Positions 1-8,254 of a stretch of DNA of 64,000 nt are shown here, in pieces. Within the stretch, counting starts at the first letter, position 1. Each line of letters starts with the position of its first letter. The DNA comes from Galbibacter pacificus (GTDB taxonomy: Bacteria; Bacteroidota; Bacteroidia; Flavobacteriales; Flavobacteriaceae), in assembly GCF_029603155.1 (NCBI RefSeq), contig NZ_JAPMUA010000001.1:372001-436000 (forward strand). The letters run 5' to 3'. The position numbers and the translations under genes are program-made. Below the pieces are notes generated by a model that searched no databases, was not told the origin of the DNA, and worked only from the letters and a program-made list of their open reading frames with translations.

Positions 1-1
1 T

Positions 2-1618
2 AAAAAAATAGCCATACAATACGGTGTTTCTTTCATAAGTGAACTTCAGGCGAAAGCAAATATGAAAAGGGAAATAGAAGGCAAAACCCTCGAAAAGATA
101 CAACTTTTAGGAAAGGAAATATGGAATGAGTCTCTTGGTAAAATTCAAGTGAAAGGTGGTGATATACAAGACGAGCATGTTTTTTATACTTCTCTTTATC
201 GATGTTTTGAACGCCCTGTTTGCATTTCTGAAGATGGACAATATTTTAGTGCATTTGATGGCAAGGTACATCAAGATAATGGGAGGGACTTTTATACTGA
301 TGATTGGATTTGGGATTCTTATAGGGCACATCACCCACTACGAGTTCTTATTGACCCAAAGAAAGAGCAGGATATCTTAAACTCCTTTATCCTTATGTCA
401 GAACAAATGGATAATTTTTGGTTGCCAACTTTTCCGGAAATTACTGGAGATAGTCGACGAATGAACTCCAATCATGGCGTGGCAGCTATAATTGATGGAT
501 ACAGGAAGGGACTGACAGATTTCGATTTGGAAGCTGCATATAAGGCAGCTAAGGGTGCCATTACTCAAAAAACACTAGCGCCGTGGTCAGGAAAGCCGGC
601 AGGTTGGTTAGATTCCTTTTATAAGGAACATGGATATATTCCTGCTTTATATCCAGATGAGGAGGAAACTGTGGAAGAGGTAAATCATTTTGAAAAGAGA
701 CAACCTGTGGCAGTTTCTTTGGGAACGGCCTATGATCAGTGGTGTTTGTCCCAAATAGCTAAAGAACTTCATAAACAAAATGATTATAAGGCTTTTCTTA
801 ATGCGTCCTACAATTATAGAAATTTATTTAATACCCAGACGCTCTTTTTTCACCCTAAAGATAAAGAGGGGAAATTTATCGAACCTTTTGATTATGTATT
901 TTCCGGGGGTCTGGGAGCAAGAAACTATTACGGAGAGAATAATGCATGGACATACAGATGGGATGTACAACATAATATCGCTGATTTGATTAACCTAATG
1001 GGTGGAAACGAATCCTTTATTTCCAATTTAGATGCTATGTTTTCAGAGCCTATGGGCAAAGGAAAATCTCAGTTTTATGCTCAGTTACCGGACCAAACAG
1101 GAAATGTGGGGCAATTTAGCATGGCCAATGAGCCTTCCTTACATATTCCTTATTTATACAATTATGCTGGAGCACCATGGAAAACACAAAAAAGAATACA
1201 TAAACTGATTCATACTTGGTTTAGAAATGATCTAATGGGAGTACCAGGAGACGAAGATGGGGGCGGTATGTCTTCATTTGTTGTCTTTTCTCAACTTGGA
1301 TTTTATCCGGTAACTCCGGGATTACCTATCTATAATATAGGAAGTCCATTTTTTGAGAAAAGTACCATTGAGTTAGAAAACGGTAAAAAATTTACCATCA
1401 TTGCCGAAAATTACTCTATGGAAAATAAATACATACAATCTGCAACCCTAAACGGAACCCCTTTAAATAAGGCATGGTTTACACATCAAGAATTGATGCA
1501 AGGAGGAACCCTTAAACTTCTAATGGGATCTAGGGCAAATAAAACTTGGGGAAGTAATCCGGCAATGGTTCCCCCATCCGCTGAACCATATATTAAAACT
1601 ACAAAAAATGAAAACTAA
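2..1618 (+). CDS. GH92 alpha-mannosidase, 5'-truncated by window edge
   Basis: C-terminal catalytic part of a glycoside hydrolase family 92 exo-alpha-mannosidase, which trims alpha-linked mannose (for example from N-glycans) in a calcium-dependent inverting reaction. The frame is open from base 2, and the residues before the first ATG (position 62) read IAIQYGVSFIS, a normal GH92 segment, so the real start lies upstream. Family signatures are DDWIWDSYRAHHPL (about 300-340), NEPSLHIPYLY with the likely acid Glu (codon at 1130), and PGDEDGGGMSSF with the likely base Asp residues (codons at 1250 and 1256), followed by GFYPV. It overlaps the next gene by 11 bases, so the two are translationally coupled. 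Family assignment is secure; the linkage attacked cannot be read from sequence. Confidence 0.93.
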   Translation, partial: KKIAIQYGVSFISELQAKANMKREIEGKTLEKIQLLGKEIWNESLGKIQVKGGDIQDEHVFYTSLYRCFERPVCISEDGQYFSAFDGKVHQDNGRDFYTDDWIWDSYRAHHPLRVLIDPKKEQDILNSFILMSEQMDNFWLPTFPEITGDSRRMNSNHGVAAIIDGYRKGLTDFDLEAAYKAAKGAITQKTLAPWSGKPAGWLDSFYKEHGYIPALYPDEEETVEEVNHFEKRQPVAVSLGTAYDQWCLSQIAKELHKQNDYKAFLNASYNYRNLFNTQTLFFHPKDKEGKFIEPFDYVFSGGLGARNYYGENNAWTYRWDVQHNIADLINLMGGNESFISNLDAMFSEPMGKGKSQFYAQLPDQTGNVGQFSMANEPSLHIPYLYNYAGAPWKTQKRIHKLIHTWFRNDLMGVPGDEDGGGMSSFVVFSQLGFYPVTPGLPIYNIGSPFFEKSTIELENGKKFTIIAENYSMENKYIQSATLNGTPLNKAWFTHQELMQGGTLKLLMGSRANKTWGSNPAMVPPSAEPYIKTTKNEN

Positions 1619-4214
1619 ATTACTTATAAAAAGAATAAAGTTCATAAAATTGATTTCCTTTTTGGTTTTGATACTATTTTTTTTGAATGGATGTCAAAAG
1701 AAAAAATCTACTCGTATTTATAAAGATTTTACAAAAGATTTTTCCTTGAGGGTAAATAATCTATTAAGCTATATGACTCTTGAAGAGAAGGTAGGCATGT
1801 TGCGTTACGACAATCCGGGAGTCCCCCGTTTGGGAATCCCCCGATACAATTGGTGGAACGAATGTTTACATGGAGTGGCAAGAGCCGGAGAAGCGACAGT
1901 TTTCCCTCAGGCAATAGGCTTGGCTTCCAGTTTTGATGAGAGGCTCATGAAAGAAGTAGCAACGGTCATTTCTGATGAAGCTAGGGCAAAACATCAATAC
2001 TTTAAGAATCAAGGAGTAAGGGGGATATATAGTGGACTTACTTTTTGGTCACCCAATATAAATATCTTCAGGGATCCAAGATGGGGAAGGGGGCAAGAAA
2101 CATATGGAGAGGATCCATATTTAACTTCTAGAATGGGAGTAAACTTTATACAGGGATTGCAAGGAGATAATCCTAAATACTTGAAGCTAGTGGCAACCGC
2201 TAAACATTTTGCAGTTCATAATGGACCAGAAATTTCAAGGCATAGTGATGATTTTGATGTTTCAGACAAGGATTTGAATGAAACTTATTTGCCAGCTTTT
2301 GATGCGGCAGTCAATGAGGCTAATGTGCAATCTATTATGTGTGCATACAACGCATTTAGAGGTGTTCCTTGTTGTGCTAATAATCTATTGCTTGATAGTG
2401 TTTTACGTAAAAAATGGAAATTCAATGGATATGTGGTTTCTGATTGTGGAGCTATTTCTGATTTTTACAGGGAGGGTGCACATGAGTATGTATCTACAAA
2501 GGATGAAGCTGCATCAGTAGGAATTAAATCTGGAACTGACCTGAATTGTGGGGATGTATATCAGAATCTGGATGCTGCCATAAAAAAGGGGTTAGTTGAT
2601 ACAACTTTTATAAATAAATCAGTGAAGAAATTATTGACTACAATGTTCAAATTGGGAATGTTTGATCCTGATAGTATTGTTCCTTATACACAAATTTCCA
2701 TTGATGAAGTTGCCAATGAAAAGCATATTGATTTGTCAAGGAAAGCTGCTCAAGAATCTATTGTTTTATTAAAGAATAAAATGCAGGCGCTCCCTTTATC
2801 TAAAAAGATAAAATCAATAGCTGTGATTGGTCCAAATGCAAATTCATTGGATGCATTATATGGGAACTATCATGGAATTTCTAAAAATCCAATTACACCG
2901 GTAAAAGGCATTCAAGAAAAACTCGCTAAAGATGCAGCCATATATTATGCTCCAGGAACACCATATGTGGATGGAATGAATATTTATCAAGATATACCTG
3001 AACAAGTATTTTACGTAGACTCTACGCTTTCAAGACGTGGTCTTCAAGGCAAATATTATAAAAGTTTAGATTATACGGGAACCCCGGCTTTGGATAGGGT
3101 AGATAAAAAAATGGATTTTAATTGGATGGATAAAATGCCAATTGAACTTCCTTATAATAGTCGATTCTCTATTATATGGAAAGGGATTTTACTGCCTGAA
3201 TATACAGGGAAATATAAGTTTAAAACTAGAGGTGAAGTTTTTGTTGATGGGAAGAAGGTGGATGGAGAAATATCATTAAAATCTGGAGTGAAATACAATT
3301 TTGAGTTCAGAATACACGGTAACCAAATGTATGACGAAACAATTGTTCCAGCAATTAAATTATTATGGGCTAGAACAGATTATGATTATGCTCAGGAAGC
3401 TCTTGATGTAGCCAAAAAAGCAGAGGTTGTTATTTTTTGTGGAGGACTCTCACCAAGAATTGAAGGAGAAGAAATGGGAACCTTTAAACTTGAAGGATTT
3501 GAATATGGAGATAGAAGTTTATTAAAACTTCCAGATGTTCAAACAAATTTACTAAAGAGAATGAATGCACTAGGGAAAAAAATAATATATGTAAACATGA
3601 GCGGAAGTGCTGTGGCCTTTAACTGGGTTAATAAGTATGTTAATGGGATAATCCAAGTATTTTATCCGGGGGAACAGGGAGGCAATGCATTGGCTGATGT
3701 TTTATTTGGGGACTATAACCCCTCTGGACGTTTACCGATAACTTTTTATAAATCTGTAGATGACCTAGGGGATTTTAAGGATTATAGCATGAAAGGTAAA
3801 ACATACCGCTATTTTGAGGGCAGCCCATTATATCCTTTTGGGTATGGTTTGAGTTATTCGAAATTCAAATACAGCGATTTAGTTATTGAACAAGACACAT
3901 CAAAAGATGAAGTTACATTATCTGTAAAAGTTACCAATAATGGTCATATGGATGGGGAAGAAGTTGTACAGGTATATATGGGGAATAATAAAGTAATTGG
4001 GCAGCCTATAAGGAGTTTAAAAGCATTTAAGCGAGTATCAATACCAAAGAATCAATCAGTCAAAGTAGAATTTGTCCTTACCGGAAAATCTCTAAAGTAT
4101 ATTGATCAATATGGGATTTCAAAACCAATTTCAGGCGAAGTTGAATTGACAATAGGTGGAGGCTATGCTACTATTAATGAAAATTATATCAAGAAAAAAT
4201 TAGAAATAAAATAA
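1608..4214 (+). CDS. GH3 glycosidase lipoprotein with PA14 insertion
   Basis: Family 3 retaining glycoside hydrolase (beta-glucosidase/beta-xylosidase group), 868 aa. The N-terminus is a lipoprotein signal ending in the lipobox LNGC, so it is lipid-anchored, probably facing the periplasm. The TIM-barrel domain carries WWNECLHGVARAG, DPRWGRGQETYGEDP and KHF; the nucleophile is Asp279 in VVSDCG. After the second alpha/beta domain starts there is a PA14-like insertion (about residues 475-600, starting LQGKYYKSLDYTG), then the rest of GH3_C (VFYPGEQGG) and a fibronectin-III-like tail (LYPFGYGLSYSKF). It overlaps the GH92 gene and ends 2 bases before the permease, so it is part of one operon. WWNECLHG is common in xylosidase-like members, but substrate is not certain. 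Confidence 0.93.
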   Translation: MKTKLLIKRIKFIKLISFLVLILFFLNGCQKKKSTRIYKDFTKDFSLRVNNLLSYMTLEEKVGMLRYDNPGVPRLGIPRYNWWNECLHGVARAGEATVFPQAIGLASSFDERLMKEVATVISDEARAKHQYFKNQGVRGIYSGLTFWSPNINIFRDPRWGRGQETYGEDPYLTSRMGVNFIQGLQGDNPKYLKLVATAKHFAVHNGPEISRHSDDFDVSDKDLNETYLPAFDAAVNEANVQSIMCAYNAFRGVPCCANNLLLDSVLRKKWKFNGYVVSDCGAISDFYREGAHEYVSTKDEAASVGIKSGTDLNCGDVYQNLDAAIKKGLVDTTFINKSVKKLLTTMFKLGMFDPDSIVPYTQISIDEVANEKHIDLSRKAAQESIVLLKNKMQALPLSKKIKSIAVIGPNANSLDALYGNYHGISKNPITPVKGIQEKLAKDAAIYYAPGTPYVDGMNIYQDIPEQVFYVDSTLSRRGLQGKYYKSLDYTGTPALDRVDKKMDFNWMDKMPIELPYNSRFSIIWKGILLPEYTGKYKFKTRGEVFVDGKKVDGEISLKSGVKYNFEFRIHGNQMYDETIVPAIKLLWARTDYDYAQEALDVAKKAEVVIFCGGLSPRIEGEEMGTFKLEGFEYGDRSLLKLPDVQTNLLKRMNALGKKIIYVNMSGSAVAFNWVNKYVNGIIQVFYPGEQGGNALADVLFGDYNPSGRLPITFYKSVDDLGDFKDYSMKGKTYRYFEGSPLYPFGYGLSYSKFKYSDLVIEQDTSKDEVTLSVKVTNNGHMDGEEVVQVYMGNNKVIGQPIRSLKAFKRVSIPKNQSVKVEFVLTGKSLKYIDQYGISKPISGEVELTIGGGYATINENYIKKKLEIK

Positions 4215-4216
4215 AA

Positions 4217-5533
4217 ATGAGAGACCAACTAAAAGAAAAAATTGTGCCAAGGAAAAACTTAGTTCCTTTTATTTTAATAACATCGCTTTTTGCATTATGG
4301 GGATTCGCAAACGCAGTTACCGATCCTATGGTTCAGGCTTTTAAAAAAGTTTTAGAACTTTCAAACTCTCAAGCAGCATGGGTACAAATGGCATTTTATG
4401 GAGGTTATTTCTGTATGGCATTACCAGCGGCACTCTTTGTGAGAAAGTATTCATATAAAACTGGGGTTTTAATCGGTTTAGGCCTATATGCCTTGGGAGC
4501 CTTATTGTTTTATCCAGCAGCAATATCAGGGCAATTTTGGTTTTTTTGTATAGGGTTATACATATTAACTTTTGGGTTAGCTTTTTTGGAAACAACAGCT
4601 AACCCATATATTCTTGCTATGGGAGATCCAAAAACTGCTACAAGGAGATTAAATCTGGCACAGGCCTTTAATCCTGTAGGATTGATATTAGGTTTATTAG
4701 TGGCACAACAGTTTGTATTGAAAAAACTACAGTCTGATGATATAGTTAATTTTGGTGCATTATCTCAGACTAAGATTGCTATGATCCGTGCCTCTGATTT
4801 GATGGTTATACGTAACCCTTATTTAATTCTAGGCCTAGTTGTTATTGGAGTTTTTGTGATGATTATAATAAGTAAGATGCCTCAGGCAAAAAGCGATGGT
4901 CAGATTATAGGTCTAGGCAATACATTTAAATCATTATTAAAAAATAAAGGCTACATATCAGGGGTCATTTCACAAGTATTATATGTGGGAGCCCAAATAA
5001 TGTGCTGGACCTATATATATCAATATGCTGAAGCAATTGCTATTCCGAGTGATATTGCAGCTAATTATCAATTTATGGCATTTATGGCATTCTTAATAGG
5101 AAGAGCTATAGGTACCTATTTATTGCGGTTCTTTAATCCAGGTAAATTGCTAATGTATTTTGCGGTATTAGCCTTTCTTTTTACGCTGGGGACCATCTTT
5201 ATTGAGGGAATTTTAGGGTTGTGTTGTTTGGTTGGAATTTCATTTTGTATGTCACTTATGTTTCCAACTATTTATGGAATAGCACTTGATGGCTTGAATG
5301 AAGAAGAGGCCAAAATAGGAGCAGCAGGATTAGTGATGGCTATTGTAGGAGGGGCTTTGATGCCAAAGTTACAAGGGATGATTATAGATTTAGGCGGGAC
5401 AGGAGTTAAAGATTTGAATTTATTTGGAGTTACAGAAGTAAATTTTTCTTTTATTCTGCCATTGGCTTGCTTTATTGGGATTACTTTATATGGTTATTTT
5501 ACATATAAAGAGAAAGAAAAACTATATAATTAG
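4217..5533 (+). CDS. fucP: FucP-family sugar:proton symporter (MFS)
   Basis: Major facilitator superfamily permease, 438 aa with about 12 hydrophobic segments, of the FucP family (L-fucose, and in relatives glucose/galactose or N-acetylhexosamine, with protons) in the inner membrane. The N-terminal ALWGFANAVTDPMVQAFKK segment, the early YGGYF motif and LETTANPYILAMG in the fourth helix region are characteristic of FucP. It starts 2 bases after the GH3 stop, as the third gene of the operon, so it probably imports a monosaccharide freed by the two hydrolases. A stump of an FGGY sugar kinase follows directly. True substrate is an inference: mannose, glucose or fucose are all possible. Confidence 0.88.
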   Translation: MRDQLKEKIVPRKNLVPFILITSLFALWGFANAVTDPMVQAFKKVLELSNSQAAWVQMAFYGGYFCMALPAALFVRKYSYKTGVLIGLGLYALGALLFYPAAISGQFWFFCIGLYILTFGLAFLETTANPYILAMGDPKTATRRLNLAQAFNPVGLILGLLVAQQFVLKKLQSDDIVNFGALSQTKIAMIRASDLMVIRNPYLILGLVVIGVFVMIIISKMPQAKSDGQIIGLGNTFKSLLKNKGYISGVISQVLYVGAQIMCWTYIYQYAEAIAIPSDIAANYQFMAFMAFLIGRAIGTYLLRFFNPGKLLMYFAVLAFLFTLGTIFIEGILGLCCLVGISFCMSLMFPTIYGIALDGLNEEEAKIGAAGLVMAIVGGALMPKLQGMIIDLGGTGVKDLNLFGVTEVNFSFILPLACFIGITLYGYFTYKEKEKLYN

Positions 5534-5543
5534 GCTAAATATA

Positions 5544-5736
5544 ATGGATTATTATATAGGTTATGATATTGGCAGTACATCAATTAAAGGAGCTTTGATT
5601 GAGAATGAAAGTGGTAGGTCAATAAGTGTTTTACATATCCTAAAAATGAAATGAATATAGATTAAATGGGGTAGAATGTACTGAAAGGCAACATCAGGAA
5701 AATCGCAGAAGTGAATTTATAGTTGAAATTAAATAA
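5544..5736 (+). pseudogene. N-terminal remnant of an FGGY-family sugar kinase
   Basis: Starting 10 bases after fucP, an ATG opens DYYIGYDIGSTSIKGALIE, the phosphate-1 (DxGsTsxK) start of FGGY kinases such as xylulokinase. After about 30 codons the homology jumps frame near 5631-5636 to YPKNEMNID (frame of 5636), which then hits a stop. It resumes in a third frame at 5665 with NGVECTERQHQEN, matching the usual GWAEQ-PEN stretch. All frames close by 5736. Only some 60 of about 490 residues remain, so it is dead. The intact gene probably phosphorylated the sugar imported by the permease. Family assignment rests on the P-loop-like start and the order of the three pieces. Confidence 0.75.
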
Positions 5737-5844
5737 GAAGAATTATCCATAACCTTATATATTTAGTTTAGTGAGATACTCTGATATTTTGTCGTACACA
5801 AATATTACTCCTGTTGATTATTTACATGTATAAATGAAAATAAA

Positions 5845-6357
5845 TTATATGATACCCTCTTCAATGACTTCAATTAAATGTTTTATATCTTCAATAAAAT
5901 GATTTGAAATTTGTATCTCTGGGGTCACCATCGAGGACAAATTGATATTTTTCGATTTGTCCTCTTTTTTGTTTATTTGTAGGTTGCTGTTAATCAATAG
6001 TATTATAGCTATTGCTTCATTAATTTTAGTGGTTCGAACTTTTCCAGATATTATCGTTAGCTTTTCAGGAAAAATGGAGGGAATTAACTTTCTTTTAACA
6101 AAAATATCTCCCTTTGAATACAGGATATCCAATTTTGAAATACAATTGTATCCTTTTTCCAATAAAGAATTAATATTAAAATTATCACTCTGAAAACCAG
6201 ACAGTTTAGATTCTGTCTTAATGATTTCTTCTCCGCACTCTGATTTTATAGCACGGAAGTCCTCAGCATCAATATTGCCGTTTAATAAGAGGTTTCTGGT
6301 CTTTTTTATTTTTTTATCTTGTTTGGTGACGCTTTTATTTATCCCTGTCTTTATAAA
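5845..6357 (-). pseudogene. Serine recombinase C-terminal remnant (copy A)
   Basis: The minus strand is open from 6357 to the stop at 5845 with no proper start. Its translation has the tail of large serine recombinases: a helical stretch (KTRNLLLNGNIDAEDFRAI, then KSECGEEIIKTESKLSG), the IFPEKL motif, RTTKINEAI and a final NLSSMVTPE. The catalytic N-terminal and DNA-binding parts are missing, and the fragment abuts the 3' end of the qorB-like gene. About 330 bp of it recur, more decayed, at 11310-11640, and its last 70 bp recur at 8870-8940. It is a remnant of an integrated element rather than an active gene. Confidence 0.65.
5933..5970 (+). terminator. Strong hairpin with T-tract
   Basis: A perfect 10-bp stem (GAGGACAAAT at 5933-5942, ATTTGTCCTC at 5955-5964), 12-base loop and a run of T to 5970 form a canonical intrinsic terminator on the plus strand. 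It lies about 400 bases beyond fucP and could end the GH92 operon transcript. It overlaps the antisense recombinase remnant, so it may alternatively be an accidental or element-derived repeat. Confidence 0.55.
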
Positions 6358-7211
6358 TTATAAACCTCTCTTAATGCTTCTGCAAGTGCTTTAGGTTTTC
6401 TGCCGATTAGCTTTTCCAAATCTTTAGTTACAATTTCATACTGATGGTTTTTGATATCGGTTGAAAAACCCGCAATTATAGAAACCATAAATTCATTTAC
6501 ACCATTCTGTTTCAATTTCTGTGTGAATTCTTTCAGATTTGCATTGGTATAATTAACTTCTTTGCCAGAGATTTCCGAGAGAGCTTTCGCAACATCGGTA
6601 TAAGAATACAATTCGCTACCTGCAATTTCGTAGGTTTTATTTTCATGACCGTCTTGCAACAGCACATTAGCTGCAGCTTCCCCCATTTCCCTGCGCAGTG
6701 CATAAGGCAATTTTCCATTTCCGGCCGGAAGAAAAATGCCGGTTTCAAAGACATGTTCGCCTACGTGCATCGGGATTACGTCTGTATAAAGTGAGTTACG
6801 TAAAAAAGTGTAGGACAATCCACTTTTTTTAATATGACCTTCTGTTTGAAAATGGCTTTCCATCAATTTTTTTGTGGCAGACTTATTTACGTCCTTCAAT
6901 GAAACGCCTGTATATGCAATATGTTTAATGCCTGCCTTTTTGGCTTCATCCACTACTGCTTTTTGTTGTTCTGCCCTGTTATGGTCTATGGTAGAAATAA
7001 GCAATAATTTTTCAATTCCTTCAAAGGCTTTCTCGATCGAGGCAATATCGTCAAAATCGGCAATGCGTACTTGTATGCCCTTTGCTTTTAATGATTGGGC
7101 TTTTTCTTCACTTCTTGCCAAAGCGATAAAGCTGTCTACCGATATGTTTTTCTGTAAATGGCTTATTACTGCTGAACCTAAATGTCCTGTTGCTCCTGTT
7201 ACCAATATCAT
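6351..7211 (-). CDS. qorB: QorB-like NAD(P)H:quinone oxidoreductase (NmrA family)
   Basis: Atypical short-chain dehydrogenase of the NmrA/QorB type, 286 aa, the same length as E. coli QorB (YtfG), which reduces quinones with NADPH in the cytoplasm. The Rossmann start MILVTGATGHLGSAVISHL carries the GxTGxxG dinucleotide motif. Further matches to QorB are GIQVRIADFDD, EKLLLIST, GIKHIAYT, LSYTFLRNS and a C-terminal KLIGRKPKALAEAL. It is divergent from an HxlR-type regulator, the same pairing as qorB/ytfH in enterobacteria, which supports an electrophile or quinone stress role. A TAnnTTTG promoter element lies about 30 bases upstream of the ATG. Confidence 0.85.
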   Translation of the reverse strand: MILVTGATGHLGSAVISHLQKNISVDSFIALARSEEKAQSLKAKGIQVRIADFDDIASIEKAFEGIEKLLLISTIDHNRAEQQKAVVDEAKKAGIKHIAYTGVSLKDVNKSATKKLMESHFQTEGHIKKSGLSYTFLRNSLYTDVIPMHVGEHVFETGIFLPAGNGKLPYALRREMGEAAANVLLQDGHENKTYEIAGSELYSYTDVAKALSEISGKEVNYTNANLKEFTQKLKQNGVNEFMVSIIAGFSTDIKNHQYEIVTKDLEKLIGRKPKALAEALREVYNL

Positions 7212-7241
7212 GATTTCTGTATTTTACGATTAATAATGGCA

Positions 7242-7249
7242 CAAAAGTA
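7242..7249 (-). promoter_or_regulatory. Bacteroidota -7 element for the qorB-like gene
   Basis: TACTTTTG on the minus strand fits the Bacteroidota -7 consensus TAnnTTTG and sits 30 bases before the ATG at 7211. The palindromes at 7256-7312 lie immediately upstream. No clear -33 element was seen. Confidence 0.5.
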
Positions 7250-7255
7250 GGATAT

Positions 7256-7312
7256 ATAGTTACTATTATGCTAATTGTTACCTATTGGTAAGTAGTTACC
7301 TTAAAGTAACTA
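7256..7312. promoter_or_regulatory. Cluster of three palindromes between qorB and HxlR genes
   Basis: Three inverted repeats built on the same GTTAC/GTAAC word lie between the divergent genes: ATAGT-T-ACTAT (7256-7266), TTACC-TATT-GGTAA (7278-7291) and TAGTTAC-N6-GTAACTA (7293-7312). The position between the two promoters and the winged-helix dimer encoded next door make these the likely HxlR operators, controlling both genes. Confidence 0.6.
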
Positions 7313-7319
7313 TTTTGTT

Positions 7320-7327
7320 TATCTTTG
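7320..7327 (+). promoter_or_regulatory. Bacteroidota -7 element for the HxlR-type gene
   Basis: TATCTTTG matches TAnnTTTG and is 20 bases before the ATG at 7348. It overlaps the downstream side of the palindrome cluster. Its position excludes the upstream TTG at 7285 as the start and favours 7348 or 7351. Confidence 0.5.
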
Positions 7328-7347
7328 CAACCAATAAGATTAATAAA

Positions 7348-7701
7348 ATGATGGATAAAAAATCGCTGTCTGAAGATTGCCTCAGAAATCTTCGAGGAAT
7401 AAAAGACACTCAAGACTTATTGAGTGGCAAGTGGAAAACTTCTATTATTGGGGCGCTATACCATAACGGTAAGTTCAGGTTTATGGAATTAAAAAGGCAT
7501 ATAGATGGCATTGCCCCCAAAGTGTTGTCCAAAGAGTTAAAGGACTTGGAGATGAACCGCCTTATAACGCGTAAGGTAAGAGATACGATGCCTATAACTG
7601 TTGAATACGAATTGACCCCTCAAGGCAAAAGCTTGAATAAGGTTATAAATGCTATGGGAGAATGGGGGGTAAGATATAGGGAGTTAATGATGAAAAAATA
7701 A
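7348..7701 (+). CDS. HxlR-family transcriptional regulator (QorR-like)
   Basis: Winged helix-turn-helix regulator of about 117 aa. The core GKWKTSIIGALYHNGKFRFMELKRHIDGIAPKVLSKELKDLEMNRLI is diagnostic of HxlR/MarR-like DUF24 proteins. The ATG pair at 7348/7351 (MMDKKSLSEDC) is preferred over an upstream TTG at 7285, because the promoter and palindromes lie between. A Cys in SEDCLRNL stands where QorR/HypR-type members carry the redox-sensing Cys, so thiol-based sensing of quinones or electrophiles is plausible. It is divergent from the qorB-like gene and likely represses it. Confidence 0.85.
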   Translation: MMDKKSLSEDCLRNLRGIKDTQDLLSGKWKTSIIGALYHNGKFRFMELKRHIDGIAPKVLSKELKDLEMNRLITRKVRDTMPITVEYELTPQGKSLNKVINAMGEWGVRYRELMMKK

Positions 7702-7721
7702 TTTTTTATGACACTTATTAT

Positions 7722-8240
7722 TTAGGGGCGCTTTAATTTTATTTCAAAGAAGCAAACGTCTGCTCCGTGATAATGGGAAGGCAAGCCTGAAGAGTCATTC
7801 AATTTCTTGATTCCTAAAAAATCAAAGCCACATTTTTTGTAATGATTTATTAATTTTTCATTATCACCACAAGTGTCCATTTTGATGAATCGTTTATGCT
7901 GGGTATCTGCTAATTCCTTTGCCCAGTCAACAATTATTTTCACGAAATTATTCCCCCTAAAATTGGGGTTTGTTGCTATTCTGTGAATATATATAGAAGA
8001 TTCTTCTCCTTCGTCTTCCCAAATTTGAGGATCACTGTAAGTTATCGCCCAGATACAAGCTATTTTGTTTTCAATTACCAATTTAAATTGGCGATCTTCC
8101 ATAACTTCATTGGATATTAATTTTTCATCAAATTCCGGCCATTGATTTTCTGGAAATTTTTCCTTTTGAAAATCAGTAGCCAATTTATAAAGTCTAAATA
8201 TTTCGGGAATATCGCGTTGTGTACTGTTCGTAATTTTCAT
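7722..8240 (-). CDS. GNAT-family N-acetyltransferase
   Basis: Cytoplasmic acetyl-CoA-dependent acetyltransferase, 172 aa. The GNAT fold is shown by SSIYIHRIATNPNFRGNNFVKIIVDWAKELA (the strand-4 and acetyl-CoA-loop region; the loop is less glycine-rich than usual) and NHYKKCGFDFLGI near the C-terminus. It is the second of two adjacent GNAT genes, 14 bases after the other, and converges with the HxlR gene. Substrate unknown; small-molecule or protein acetylation are both possible. Confidence 0.75.
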   Translation of the reverse strand: MKITNSTQRDIPEIFRLYKLATDFQKEKFPENQWPEFDEKLISNEVMEDRQFKLVIENKIACIWAITYSDPQIWEDEGEESSIYIHRIATNPNFRGNNFVKIIVDWAKELADTQHKRFIKMDTCGDNEKLINHYKKCGFDFLGIKKLNDSSGLPSHYHGADVCFFEIKLKRP

Positions 8241-8254
8241 ATTATTAAGCTACT

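Noticed and set aside
5921..5930. Possible tRNA gene because of GGGGTCACCA
   Set aside because: No cloverleaf can be formed upstream: no TTCGA arm or anticodon stem is present. It is kept only as a possible att-site trace.
7285..7347. N-terminal extension of the HxlR gene from a TTG
   Set aside because: The extension covers the palindromes and the promoter element; HxlR proteins normally start close to the sequence beginning at 7348.
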